Shown here: in pieces, positions 8,630 through 16,905 of the stretch | How the letters are laid out: every line of letters begins with the position of its first letter | How positions within the stretch are numbered: position 1 is the first letter of the stretch | NCBI RefSeq assembly: GCF_000956505.1 | Contig: NZ_JYIX01000039.1 | Location: 248,001-312,000 of the forward strand | Direction of reading: 5' to 3' | DNA from: Microbacterium azadirachtae | GTDB taxonomy: Bacteria > Actinomycetota > Actinomycetes > Actinomycetales > Microbacteriaceae | DNA: 64,000 nt | The notes under the pieces: generated by a model | What the model was told of the DNA's origin: nothing | The model's input: the letters and a program-made list of their open reading frames with translations, nothing else | The model's database searches: none | Program-made: the position numbers and the translations under genes

Positions 8630-8687
8630 AACCTATGACTCTTGTGTCATCCTCGCGATGACAGACCGAGGATGACACAAGAGTCAT
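8630..8687. promoter_or_regulatory. Long inverted repeat with two PadR-type operators and -10
   Basis: A 21-base arm at 8635-8655 is the exact reverse complement of 8667-8687, with an 11-base loop. Each arm contains the dyad ATGACTCTTGTGTCAT (ATGAC-N6-GTCAT), at 8635-8650 and 8672-8687, 37 bases centre to centre. On the minus strand TAGGTT (8635-8630) serves as the -10 of padR, so the proximal operator abuts it. PadR dimers typically bind ATGT/ACAT-like dyads. Confidence 0.7.
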
Positions 8688-8747
8688 GGGTGCGTCAAGG
8701 GGCGGCATCTGCGATGGGCGACGAGCTCCAGGGCGTACGGTGGCGAG

Positions 8748-9404
8748 GTGGAGACTCTCGACCCGCTGCCCGACCATCCCGCCCCCGACAACCCGCAGGG
8801 CAAGCTCGTGCTGCTGCGGCACGGCGAGACCGAATGGTCGCGGAGCGGCCGGCACACGGGGCGCACCGACATCCCGCTCACTCCGCGCGGCGAGGAGCTG
8901 GCCCGGCTGGCCGGGGCGCTCGTGACCGGATACGACTTCCGCCTCGTGCTGTCCTCTCCGCTGCAGCGCGCCCGCCGCACGGCGGAGCTCGCGGGGCTGG
9001 ACGCCGATGTCGATCCGCTGCTCGTGGAGTGGGACTACGGCGGGTTCGAGGGGCGCACGACCAAGGACATCCGCGCGGAGCTCGGCTACAACTGGAGCGC
9101 GTTCACGCACGGCGTGATCCGCGGCGAGACCCCGGGGGAGACCGTCGAGGAGGTCGCCGCGCGCGCGTCCCGCGTGCTCACCAGAGTGCTGCCGGCGATG
9201 GTCGACGGCGACGTCGCGCTCATCGCGCACGGTCACTACCTGCGGATCCTGACCGCGGTCTTCCTGCGTCAGGCGCCGCGGTTCGGGGCCGCGATCACGC
9301 TGGACGCCGGATCCGTCTCGGTGCTCGGCTTCACCCGCGAGCAGCCCGCGATCCTGGCCTGGAACCACGGTCCCCAGCTGCCTCTGGTGCCGTCCGAGTC
9401 CTGA
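8748..9404 (+). CDS. Histidine phosphatase (phosphoglycerate-mutase superfamily)
   Basis: A 218-aa enzyme. The phosphoacceptor motif is LLRHGETEWS (about residue 25), with SSPLQRARRTAEL and the second catalytic His in LIAHGHYLRI. It is a cytoplasmic phosphatase rather than a true glycolytic mutase; the substrate is unknown. It starts with GTG, preceded by TACGGT and a six-base spacer, which fits a leaderless start; no Shine-Dalgarno is visible. It diverges from padR, but the PadR operators lie 60 or more bases upstream, so co-regulation is only possible. Confidence 0.87.
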   Translation: METLDPLPDHPAPDNPQGKLVLLRHGETEWSRSGRHTGRTDIPLTPRGEELARLAGALVTGYDFRLVLSSPLQRARRTAELAGLDADVDPLLVEWDYGGFEGRTTKDIRAELGYNWSAFTHGVIRGETPGETVEEVAARASRVLTRVLPAMVDGDVALIAHGHYLRILTAVFLRQAPRFGAAITLDAGSVSVLGFTREQPAILAWNHGPQLPLVPSES

Positions 9405-9431
9405 GAGAAGTCCGACGACCTCTTCCCTTGT

Positions 9432-9451
9432 TCGAAGATATGTTCTAGAAT
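9432..9451 (+). promoter_or_regulatory. SOS (LexA) box overlapping a -10 element
   Basis: TCGAAGATATGTTCTA (9432-9447) matches the actinobacterial SOS box TCGAAC-N4-GTTCGA at 10 of 12 defined positions. TAGAAT (9446-9451) is a good -10, and the ATG follows five bases later. LexA would therefore block a leaderless promoter of the HNH gene. Confidence 0.6.
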
Positions 9452-9456
9452 AGGGT

Positions 9457-10806
9457 ATGGCCATCATCGATCCGCACCTCGTCCGCAGTGACGAGATCGT
9501 GGATCGGTGCCGTGAGATCGACCGACGGATCGCCGCCCTCGAGGCGGAGAAGTCGGCCCTGCTCGGAGCGCGGGTGCAGCTGCTCCTCGACGAGCTTTCA
9601 CCCGGCGCCGACGGGTTCGAGAGCGCTGAGCGGTCGATGTTCGCGGAGGTCTCCGCGGGCCTGCACATCTCCCGGGCGGCGGCGGTTCGAGCGCTCGCGA
9701 CGGGATGGTCCCTCAACGACCGCTTCCCGATGACGCGGGCCGCGCTCGCCGCCGGTGAGATCTCGCTGCGGCATGCTGTCGTGATCGTGCAGGCCGCGGC
9801 GCCGCTCGATATCGCGGATGTCGACGCGCACCACCGGTACGAGGAGCTCGTGGTCCCCTGCGCGGCGGCGGAGACGGCGCCGCGTGCGGAGGCTTTCGCG
9901 AGGTCTGCCGCCGCCGCGGTCGCCCCGCAGAGCACGACCGAGAGGCATCGCCGTGCCCGCGGCGATCGGCAGGTGCGGGTCACCGACGTCGACGACGGGA
10001 TGGCCTGGTTGGAGATCCTGATGCCTTCCCCGCTCGCGCACGCCGCTCATGATCGACTGACGGCGATCGCCCGGCGGATCCGGCTGACCGGCGACGCCGA
10101 GGCCGGCGGTGCGTTCCACGGGCCGCACGCTCCTCAGGCCGGGCAAGAACTCGGCGACGACGACCGGCGACGGTTGGAGCTGTTCGCGTCCATGGCGGAA
10201 GACCTCCAGGAACCAGCCCGCGATACTCGGTCACTCGATGAGATTCGCGCCGACATCGCGACGGATCTGCTGCTCGCCTCCGATACCGATCTGATGCCCG
10301 AGAGCGGAATCGACAGCATCCGCGCCACCGTGCAGGTCACGATCGCCGCACCGACCCTGACCGGAGCCGACGACCGGCCCGCCGAGCTCGACGGGCATGG
10401 TCCGGTCGATGTGGACCTCGCCCGGCGCCTCGCGGCGACCGCCGACGTGTGGGACCGGCTCTTCCTCGACGCTCGCGGAATGCTCACCCGCACCGACACC
10501 TACGCCCCCACGGAGCGGATGCGACGATTCCTGCGAGCCAGGGATCAGCGCTGCCGGTTCCCGGGGTGCCGGATGCCCGCCCGTTCCTGCGACATGGACC
10601 ACAACCACGACCACGCCAAAGGCGGCCCCACCGATCTCGGCAATCTGTGCTGCCTGTGCCGCGGACATCATGCGCTGAAACACCCCGACCTCGACGATCG
10701 CTGGCGATGGCACGCCATCCCACAGCCTGGCGGCATCATCGAATGGATCAGCCCCGACGGTCGCGCCTACATCGACGAGCCCCCACCGCGCGTCCAGTTC
10801 GTCTGA
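9457..10806 (+). CDS. DUF222/13E12-family HNH endonuclease
   Basis: A 449-aa protein. It has an N-terminal helical DUF222 region (about residues 20-330) and a C-terminal HNH zinc-finger nuclease at about 365-410: CRFPGC, CDMDHNHDHAKGG, then NLCCLCRGHHALKHP, with the Cys pairs and His residues intact. The family is multicopy in mycobacteria and Microbacteriaceae, and its biological role is unsettled. The start codon sits five bases after a TAGAAT -10, with no leader. An SOS-like box overlaps the promoter, which points to induction by DNA damage. I recall that some mycobacterial 13E12 genes are also LexA-regulated. Confidence 0.92.
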   Translation: MAIIDPHLVRSDEIVDRCREIDRRIAALEAEKSALLGARVQLLLDELSPGADGFESAERSMFAEVSAGLHISRAAAVRALATGWSLNDRFPMTRAALAAGEISLRHAVVIVQAAAPLDIADVDAHHRYEELVVPCAAAETAPRAEAFARSAAAAVAPQSTTERHRRARGDRQVRVTDVDDGMAWLEILMPSPLAHAAHDRLTAIARRIRLTGDAEAGGAFHGPHAPQAGQELGDDDRRRLELFASMAEDLQEPARDTRSLDEIRADIATDLLLASDTDLMPESGIDSIRATVQVTIAAPTLTGADDRPAELDGHGPVDVDLARRLAATADVWDRLFLDARGMLTRTDTYAPTERMRRFLRARDQRCRFPGCRMPARSCDMDHNHDHAKGGPTDLGNLCCLCRGHHALKHPDLDDRWRWHAIPQPGGIIEWISPDGRAYIDEPPPRVQFV

Positions 10807-10856
10807 GCAGCTTCCGCACTTCTCACGTCCTGAGATCTCACGATAAGGAGTCCATC

Positions 10857-11207
10857 ATGACCGCAGAATCGATCGTGCGCAGCTACCACCTCGCCTGGAC
10901 GAGCGGGGATGTCGACGGCGCCATGGCGCTCGTCGCCGACGACATCGTCTGCCGGGCACCCGGGGGAGACCTGCGGGGCAAGCAGGCGTACAGCGCCTTC
11001 ATCGCCGGGTTCGCCCCGCGGCTCACCGGCATCGAGGACATCGCCTCCTTCGTGGACGGCGATCGCGTCGCCCTCTTCTACTACCCGCAGACGGCGGCGA
11101 CGTCGACCACGCCCGCCGCCGAGCTGTTCACCGTTCGCGACGGCCTGATCAGGGACAGCGTGCTCATCTTCGATCGGCTCTCCTACGCTCCACCGCCGCA
11201 GGAGTGA
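10857..11207 (+). CDS. NTF2-like/SnoaL-fold protein
   Basis: A 116-aa single-domain protein of the cone-shaped NTF2/SnoaL fold: an N-terminal helix (ESIVRSYHLAWTSGDVDGAM), DDIVCRAPGGDLRGKQAYSA, and final strands ending ELFTVRDGLIRDSVLIFDR. Members are isomerases, cyclases or ligand carriers; no catalytic residue can be assigned. The ATG has AAGGAG six bases upstream. TGAGATCTCA, a perfect 10-base palindrome at 10831-10840, lies in the 50-base gap after the HNH gene and could be an operator or chance. It is probably transcribed on its own or with the HNH gene. Confidence 0.8.
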   Translation: MTAESIVRSYHLAWTSGDVDGAMALVADDIVCRAPGGDLRGKQAYSAFIAGFAPRLTGIEDIASFVDGDRVALFYYPQTAATSTTPAAELFTVRDGLIRDSVLIFDRLSYAPPPQE

Positions 11208-11310
11208 ATGCGCGGAACCGCGTGACCCGGCGTTCGCTGCTCGTCACGCTCGTCGGCTGCTCACGGCGCTGAACGGCATCGGCCGGCGGCCTGCGGCTGT
11301 GCGGTCATGT

Positions 11311-12951
11311 TCAGGGCTTCTTCTTCAGGTTCTCCGGCGCGGGGATCTCCTCGGGGCGATAGCGCGGCAGGCGCGAGGCGGGGAGGGCCGCGATCGCGCT
11401 GATGCCGGCGAGCACGAGGAAACCGAGTCTCAGCGTGCGCAGGCGCTGCTCCTCGTTGATCGCCACGGCCGCGTCGATCTGCGCGGGGGTCGCGTCGGTC
11501 TCCTCGAACTTCGCCTTCAGGGCGTCGTTGCTGAGGAAGTTCACCTGATCCAGGTCGACCTGCGTCATGATCTCCGGCGGCAGATCCTTGTGCGCGGCGA
11601 CCGCCTGGGTGAAGCCCATGCTGAGCAGGGTCACCAGGAGCGCCCCCATCACGGCCGTGCCGACGGCGCTCGCCAGGTTCTGCGTCGTGCCGCGGATGGA
11701 TCCGACATCGCCGGCGAGCGTCTTCGGCGCCGCGGTGACGAGCACGTTGAACACGAGCGTGACGAGCGATCCCTGGCCGATGCCGAAGACCACGAGGCCG
11801 AGGATCGTCGGGAACGTCTCCCAGTTGTTGGTGACGACGATGGACAGCCAGATCAGGGCGAGGGTGGTCAGGATGAACGAGAACAGCGCGATGGTCCGCG
11901 GGGCGAAGCGCTTGTAGAACCGCACGATGAGAGTCGCGGTCACGAACACGGTGAGGTTGAACGGCATCATCGCGAGGGAGGTGTCGAACGGCGTCCGCCC
12001 CTGCACCACCTGGATGTAGGTCGGCACGGTGAAGTTCACCGCGGCCTCCATCGCCACGATGATGAACATCGCGTAGACCGCGGCGCGCTCCGAGCGCTTG
12101 CCGAGAACGCTCAGATCCACAAGCGGCACCTTGCCGAGACGCATGCGTCGTCGGGTCCACAGGAAGAAGGCCTGGCCGAACACCACCCCGACCACCACGA
12201 ACAGCGGCGCGGGGGAGAGACCGAGCACCGAGAACGGCGCTCCGGGCTCGGCGAGCAGGATGCCCCACGCGTTGAGGTTGTTGAAGCCCAGGGTGAGCAG
12301 CACGACCGCGGCGCCGATCAGCGCGGATGCCACGAGGTCGATCCGGATCGCGGGGTTGCCGCGATCGCCGCGCAGTCCGAAGCTGAGCGCGAACACCGCG
12401 ATCGCGAGCGCCAGCGTGATGAAGAAGATCGGACGCCAGCCGACCAGGGTGCCCAGGGTGCCGCCGATGAGGAACGCGCTGATGCCGGAGAACGCCCGGG
12501 CGGAGCCGAGCGAGCCGACCGCCGTCGCCTGCTGCGCGCCGCGGTAGTTCTCCGCGATGAGCGCGACGAGCGAGGGCACGATGATCGCGGCGGACGCGCC
12601 CGCGAGCACCTGGCCGCCGATCGCCCAGCCGATCGAGGTCGCCGTGATCATCAGGACGCTGCTGAGCGCGAACACGGCCACCACGATGCGGAAGATGAGC
12701 ACCCAGCCGATCCTCTGGCCGAGCTTGGCGCCGGTCATCACCAGCGCGGCGACGGCCAGCCCGTACACGACGATGGTCGAACTGGCCGTGGTCGGCGGCA
12801 CGCCGAAGTCCTCGACCATCCCGCCCAGCGAGATCGGCAACGCCGCGACGTTGAACGACATCAGCACCTGGGCGAGGAAGAGCCCGATCATGGGCGCCCA
12901 GGAGCGCCGCTCCTCGACGGGCGGGGTGACGGGGGAGGTGACGTCGGTCAT
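11311..12951 (-). CDS. MFS transporter of DHA2 (EmrB/QacA) type
   Basis: A 546-aa transporter, the usual size for the 14-helix DHA2 drug/H+ antiporters. LMSFNVAALPISLGGMVEDF opens TM1 and AKLGQRIGW is the motif-A loop. A hydrophilic insert of about 60 residues before the last helix (HKDLPPEIMTQVDLDQVNF) and a short basic tail complete it. The ATG overlaps the glutaminase stop (ATGA), so the two are coupled. Pairing with glutaminase suggests export or exchange of glutamate, an amine or an organic ion, or acid resistance; this is inference. It is convergent with the NTF2-like gene; the ~100-base gap shows only a 5-bp hairpin at 11212-11223. Confidence 0.87.
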   Translation of the reverse strand: MTDVTSPVTPPVEERRSWAPMIGLFLAQVLMSFNVAALPISLGGMVEDFGVPPTTASSTIVVYGLAVAALVMTGAKLGQRIGWVLIFRIVVAVFALSSVLMITATSIGWAIGGQVLAGASAAIIVPSLVALIAENYRGAQQATAVGSLGSARAFSGISAFLIGGTLGTLVGWRPIFFITLALAIAVFALSFGLRGDRGNPAIRIDLVASALIGAAVVLLTLGFNNLNAWGILLAEPGAPFSVLGLSPAPLFVVVGVVFGQAFFLWTRRRMRLGKVPLVDLSVLGKRSERAAVYAMFIIVAMEAAVNFTVPTYIQVVQGRTPFDTSLAMMPFNLTVFVTATLIVRFYKRFAPRTIALFSFILTTLALIWLSIVVTNNWETFPTILGLVVFGIGQGSLVTLVFNVLVTAAPKTLAGDVGSIRGTTQNLASAVGTAVMGALLVTLLSMGFTQAVAAHKDLPPEIMTQVDLDQVNFLSNDALKAKFEETDATPAQIDAAVAINEEQRLRTLRLGFLVLAGISAIAALPASRLPRYRPEEIPAPENLKKKP

Positions 12952-13994
12952 GAGGACTCCTTCACAGCGGTCGGATCCGTTCCGGCGCCGGGGGCGTGGG
13001 TGCCACGAGGTGCGGAGGCGAAGAGGTTGAGGCCGAGGGTGCGGGAGAGGAAGGCGCACGCGCGCTGTCCCCGCACGCTGTTGCCCGCCTCGTCGAGGCG
13101 GGGGGAGAAGGCGCCGATGGCACCCTTGCCGGGGGCGATCGCGACGATGCCTCCGGAGACGCCGGACTTCGCCGGGAGGCCGATCTCGAACAGCCACTCG
13201 CCGCTGCGCTCGTACATGCCGCACGAGGCGAGCAGGGCGAGCGTGTCACGCGCGGTCTGCGCGGAGACGACGCGCTCGCCGGTGAGCGGGTTCACGCCGC
13301 CGTCGGCGAGGGTCGCGCCCATCGTCGCGAGATCCTGGGCGGTCACGGCGAGCGAGCACTGCCGCGTGTAGATGTCGACGGCCTCGTCCGGCGCGATCGC
13401 GAGGCGGTCGTAGCTCTGCAGCAGACGAGCGAGGGCATGGTTGCGGTGATTCGTGAACGACTCCGACCGATACACCTCGCCGTCGAGGGCGAGCGGTCGC
13501 CCGGCGAAGCGGCTGAGCCCGTCGCGGATCCGCTGCCAGCGCTCGTCGGCATGGGCGCCGGGGACGAGCGCGGTCGTCGCGATCGCGCCGGCGTTCACCA
13601 TCGGGTTCATCGGGCTGCCGTCGTTGAGCTCGACCGCCACCACGGAGTTGAACGCGAGCCCCGTGTTGTTCACGCCGACGGTCTCGCGGATCGTGTCGTG
13701 CCCGATCTCGTCCGCGGCCAGCGCGAACACGAACGCCTTCGAGATCGACTGGATCGAGAAGGCGACGCCGACATCGCCCACGGCATGCGCGCCACCGTCG
13801 ACGTCGACCACCGAGAGCCCGAACCAGGCCGGATCCGCTTCGGCGAGGATCGGGATGTAGTCGGCTACGACGCCGTCGTCGTGGCCGGCATAGCGCGCGT
13901 GCGCCTCGGCGACCAGCTGATCGATCCGCGCGTCCTGCGGCAGCGCGCCGGTGAAGCTGAGTTGCGGGACATCGTTCACATCGGCCTGGAACAC
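12948..13994 (-). CDS. glsA: Glutaminase (class A)
   Basis: Hydrolyses L-glutamine to glutamate and ammonia in the cytoplasm. The 348-aa sequence carries the serine-lyase SxxK motif at Ser83/Lys86 (FSIQSISKAF), plus GLAFNSVVAVELNDG, NPMVNAGAIATTALV and YTRQCSLAVTAQDLA, all conserved in the family. It is about 35 residues longer than the ~310-aa norm because of a C-terminal extension (RGTHAPGAGTDPTAVKESS). The start is GTG with AGAGGAG about five bases upstream. It is translationally coupled to the downstream DHA2-type transporter, a pairing that suggests glutamate/ammonia handling or acid stress. Confidence 0.92.
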   Translation of the reverse strand: MFQADVNDVPQLSFTGALPQDARIDQLVAEAHARYAGHDDGVVADYIPILAEADPAWFGLSVVDVDGGAHAVGDVGVAFSIQSISKAFVFALAADEIGHDTIRETVGVNNTGLAFNSVVAVELNDGSPMNPMVNAGAIATTALVPGAHADERWQRIRDGLSRFAGRPLALDGEVYRSESFTNHRNHALARLLQSYDRLAIAPDEAVDIYTRQCSLAVTAQDLATMGATLADGGVNPLTGERVVSAQTARDTLALLASCGMYERSGEWLFEIGLPAKSGVSGGIVAIAPGKGAIGAFSPRLDEAGNSVRGQRACAFLSRTLGLNLFASAPRGTHAPGAGTDPTAVKESS

Positions 13995-14110
13995 GGCGTC
14001 TCCTCTGACGGCACCAGTATTCCGCAGAGTGCCCTCCGGCGACAGGGGGTCTCGTCTCCCGGCCGACGCGTGGGAAACACCCGGTGGGAGGGCGCTTCGG
14101 GTATCGCGAC

Positions 14111-14620
14111 TCAGTCGCCGAACGCGTCAGGGGCGGTCTGCGGCGGTGCCGGCGGCAACGGGATCGCGCCGGTGTGCCCCTCGCCCTCGTAGTCGGGGCG
14201 GGGCGGCTGCCGGCGCTGGTGCGCGCCCTCGCCGCCGAGGCGCCCGCCGTAGGGACGGCCATGGTCGGCGAACTCGTCGCGCACGAACACGAAGCGCCAG
14301 TCGCCCGCGGTGAAACGCGCGCCGGTGTGCAGGGTCTCGACGGGACGCCCCTCCTCTTCGGTCGCCTTCGCGATGTTCGCGCTGGTCTGTCCGGGGCCGA
14401 CCATTTCGAGGTCGTAGTCGTCGTGCCCGTCGTGGCGGATGATCGCATGCACCGGGTCGATGCCCTCGAGGCGGATCTGGCAGTCCGCGCCGGATCCGAT
14501 CCGCGTCTCGTCCTCGGTGATCTCGTGCACCAGGTGGGTGTCTTCGAGGGTGATCAGCAGATGAGGATGCCCCGCGCCCCAGTCGGCGTGAGTGGTGGTG
14601 CCGCGCCCCTGCGTGTTCAT
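14111..14620 (-). CDS. FHA-domain protein
   Basis: A 169-aa protein with a single forkhead-associated phosphothreonine-binding domain at about residues 10-100. Visible are ETRIGSGADCQIRLEG (the G-x-x-x-x-C/N-I-x-L turn), then DPVHAIIRHD (the S-x-x-H position reads DPVH), and a final strand WRFVFVRDEFADHGRPYGGR. The last 50 residues are Gly/Pro-rich and probably disordered. The frame is open further upstream, but the ATG at 14620 has a perfect AAGGAGG. It probably relays Ser/Thr-kinase signals; no kinase is adjacent. The FHA Ser is replaced by Pro, so phosphopeptide binding is uncertain. Confidence 0.78.
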   Translation of the reverse strand: MNTQGRGTTTHADWGAGHPHLLITLEDTHLVHEITEDETRIGSGADCQIRLEGIDPVHAIIRHDGHDDYDLEMVGPGQTSANIAKATEEEGRPVETLHTGARFTAGDWRFVFVRDEFADHGRPYGGRLGGEGAHQRRQPPRPDYEGEGHTGAIPLPPAPPQTAPDAFGD

Positions 14621-14792
14621 GTCGGACCTCCTTCGTGGAGGCCGGGCGGCGCGGATCATCCGTCCAAGACGCTCAGCGGGGTGTCGCCCTGGTCTCTCGC
14701 ATACCGCGATCGTAACCCCGCCCGCGACCAAGGGCGCCGGATCGAGCGAAGCCGTGCTCGCTCAACGACCCCGAGAGGGTCTTTGCTGCTCC

Positions 14793-16811
14793 TCAGCCGT
14801 GGTGGTCGTGCTCGTGCCCCTCGTCGTGGGCGTGCGCACCGCCGTGCCCGTGACCCTCGCCGTGGTCGCACTGGCACTCGCCGCCGCCGCACGCGCAGGC
14901 CGCGCTCTTGATCGTGCGGGGGGCGTCGAGCGAGGGGTTGCGGTCGAAGAACCCGAACGGCTTGAGCCAGAATGAGATGGTGTCGGCCGGCATGATCGGC
15001 CAGTCCTCGGCACGCGTGATGTGGTGGATCCCGAAGTTGTACCAGAGCACGACGTCCTCGTCGACGAGATTCTCGTCGTCCGCGATCCACGCCGTCATGC
15101 CGTTGCCGAGGTCGTCGACGGCTTGGGTCGGATAGTCGCCCGCCGGCCAGAACTGGTCGTCGTGGTGGCGCGTCACCCAGAGCGTCTTCCCGATGACGGG
15201 GTTGCGCTTGAGGATCGGGGATGACTCGTCGAACATCGAGGGGAAGGACGCCGAGGGGACGAGCTTGTACGCCACGGGGGCGCCCCACGCGTTGAGGCGG
15301 TTCGGGTTCTGCACCTTCCAGCCGCGCTGGCGCTCCCAGTCGTAGCGGCGCCCCGCCTCCGCCTCGGAGCGGATGACGGTGGCCTGCGTGTGCAGGTCGA
15401 GGCCGTACGGGTTGGCCTCCGAGATCGGCGCCGGCATCGAATCGGACTCGACGACGGTGTTGCCGTCCCCGTCGACGTCGAGGTCGAGCCGGGCGATGAG
15501 GAAGTGCTGGTGGAAGGGCGCATACGTGCGCTCGTCGATCGTGGTCCCCGTGGCCTTGCCCTGCTCGCCCTCCGCCATGGGCGTCGTCACCATGATGCCG
15601 GTGGCGCGCACCTCGCACTCGATGTTGCCGTCCTGGTAGAAGCGCCAGTACACGAGGTACTCGTAGTTGGCGACCGTGGCGTGCACCGACACCACGAACC
15701 GGCGCTGGCGGCGCACCTCGGTGCCGGAGTCGGGGTCGACGTGCTTCCACAGCACGGCGTTGTCCTCCTCGTGCAGGCAGATCGCGTTCGTGATCGTCCA
15801 GGGCTGACCGGCGGTGTCCGGCAGCACGGCGTCGAGGTACGTGATCTCGCCGAGGCAGTCGCAGCCGAGCTCGAGCGAGGTGCACATGTATCCCAGGCCC
15901 CACTCGCCGATGTCGAACGCGGTGCGCCGGTAGTGGTCGAAGCTGGAGTCCCGGTAGGGCACGATCATCTCGGCGAACGAGAGCCGGTAGGCGACCTCGC
16001 GCCTGGTGCCCTGGTCGTCGAAGCCGACCTGGTAGATGACCGGTCCCTCGCGGTAGTTGAACCCGAGCCGGAAGTCCCAGTTCTGCCAGCGGATCCGGGA
16101 TCCCTCGACGGTGAACGAGACGCCCTCCGGCTGCACGATCTGCAGCGGCTTCAGATCCTCCCGCGGAGTGATGCCGGCGAGTTCCGGCACGTACTCGCCG
16201 TGCACCTCGGGGAAGCCGAAGTCGTGGTGATCCTCGATCTCGAGCACCTCGAGAGTGTTCATGTCGACGATGATCTTCAGCCCGCTCACCGGGTGCGCGT
16301 AAGGGTTGCCGTCGGGCGTCGCGCGCATCCACAGGTCCACCCAGCCGAGGCGGCGGTCGCGCCACTTCTCGGGGATCACGGCCCCGCCGTACGTCCAGAC
16401 GTCGAACAGCACGAGGTCGAGGTCGTCGATCCCGCGGCCCGCGAGCGCCGCGCGGACCTCGGGGTTCTCCTTCATCGCGTGGTCGCAGTCGTGGTACTCG
16501 TCGATCGTGAAGTTCGGGGTCACGCCCGGCACGGGCGTCCACGACTCCACGGCGTCGTCGGTGAGGTTCACGACCGCCTCGTAGACCTCGTTGGTCTGCT
16601 TGCGCCAGAGCACCGCGAGCGAGCGGCGCACGACCGGATCCCCGTCCCGCCACGCCTTGACCTCGGCCTTCGGCGGCTCCTTGAGGATGATCGAGGCGTA
16701 GCGCCAGCCGGCGTCGATGCCGTGCTCGCGGGTGAGCACGGCGGCGGTGGCGGAGAACTCCTCGCCCGTGAGCGAGTCCAGGGGGTGCGATGGCGTGGGC
16801 TGCGACGACAT
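14793..16811 (-). CDS. Copper-containing primary-amine oxidase with Cys/His-rich tail
   Basis: A 672-aa enzyme that oxidizes primary amines (phenylethylamine, histamine or tyramine type) to aldehyde, H2O2 and ammonia. The topaquinone precursor is Tyr383 in VANYEY, the catalytic base Asp300 in AFDIGEWG, and the copper ligands His434/His436 (HQH) and His596 or 597 (GIHHITRAEDW). These numbers sit within a few residues of the Arthrobacter globiformis enzyme. No signal peptide is seen. The last ~37 residues are unusual: four Cys (ACACGGGECQC) and nine His in runs such as HEHDHH, beyond the usual family end. The tail may bind or load copper. No Shine-Dalgarno is obvious before the ATG. Confidence 0.93.
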   Translation of the reverse strand: MSSQPTPSHPLDSLTGEEFSATAAVLTREHGIDAGWRYASIILKEPPKAEVKAWRDGDPVVRRSLAVLWRKQTNEVYEAVVNLTDDAVESWTPVPGVTPNFTIDEYHDCDHAMKENPEVRAALAGRGIDDLDLVLFDVWTYGGAVIPEKWRDRRLGWVDLWMRATPDGNPYAHPVSGLKIIVDMNTLEVLEIEDHHDFGFPEVHGEYVPELAGITPREDLKPLQIVQPEGVSFTVEGSRIRWQNWDFRLGFNYREGPVIYQVGFDDQGTRREVAYRLSFAEMIVPYRDSSFDHYRRTAFDIGEWGLGYMCTSLELGCDCLGEITYLDAVLPDTAGQPWTITNAICLHEEDNAVLWKHVDPDSGTEVRRQRRFVVSVHATVANYEYLVYWRFYQDGNIECEVRATGIMVTTPMAEGEQGKATGTTIDERTYAPFHQHFLIARLDLDVDGDGNTVVESDSMPAPISEANPYGLDLHTQATVIRSEAEAGRRYDWERQRGWKVQNPNRLNAWGAPVAYKLVPSASFPSMFDESSPILKRNPVIGKTLWVTRHHDDQFWPAGDYPTQAVDDLGNGMTAWIADDENLVDEDVVLWYNFGIHHITRAEDWPIMPADTISFWLKPFGFFDRNPSLDAPRTIKSAACACGGGECQCDHGEGHGHGGAHAHDEGHEHDHHG

Positions 16812-16905
16812 GTGAGTCCCGTTCGTTCGATCCCGGGTGCGCCACGATGCGCGCCCCGGCGGACTTCGAGTCTGCCAGTCCGGCGCGGAGTTCGCACCGC
16901 CGGGA

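Noticed and set aside
7968..9983. Upstream extension of the second sulfatase frame to 9983
   Set aside because: It would run through padR and antisense to two other genes; the ATG at 7967 coupled to the padR stop is the real start.
9457..10806. HNH gene as a mobile element or intein
   Set aside because: No terminal repeats, target duplication or host-gene interruption; it is a stand-alone DUF222-HNH gene with its own promoter.
14767..14781. GACCC-N5-GGGTC-TTT hairpin as the amine oxidase terminator
   Set aside because: Only five base pairs, and the T-run is on the strand opposite to the gene it would terminate.
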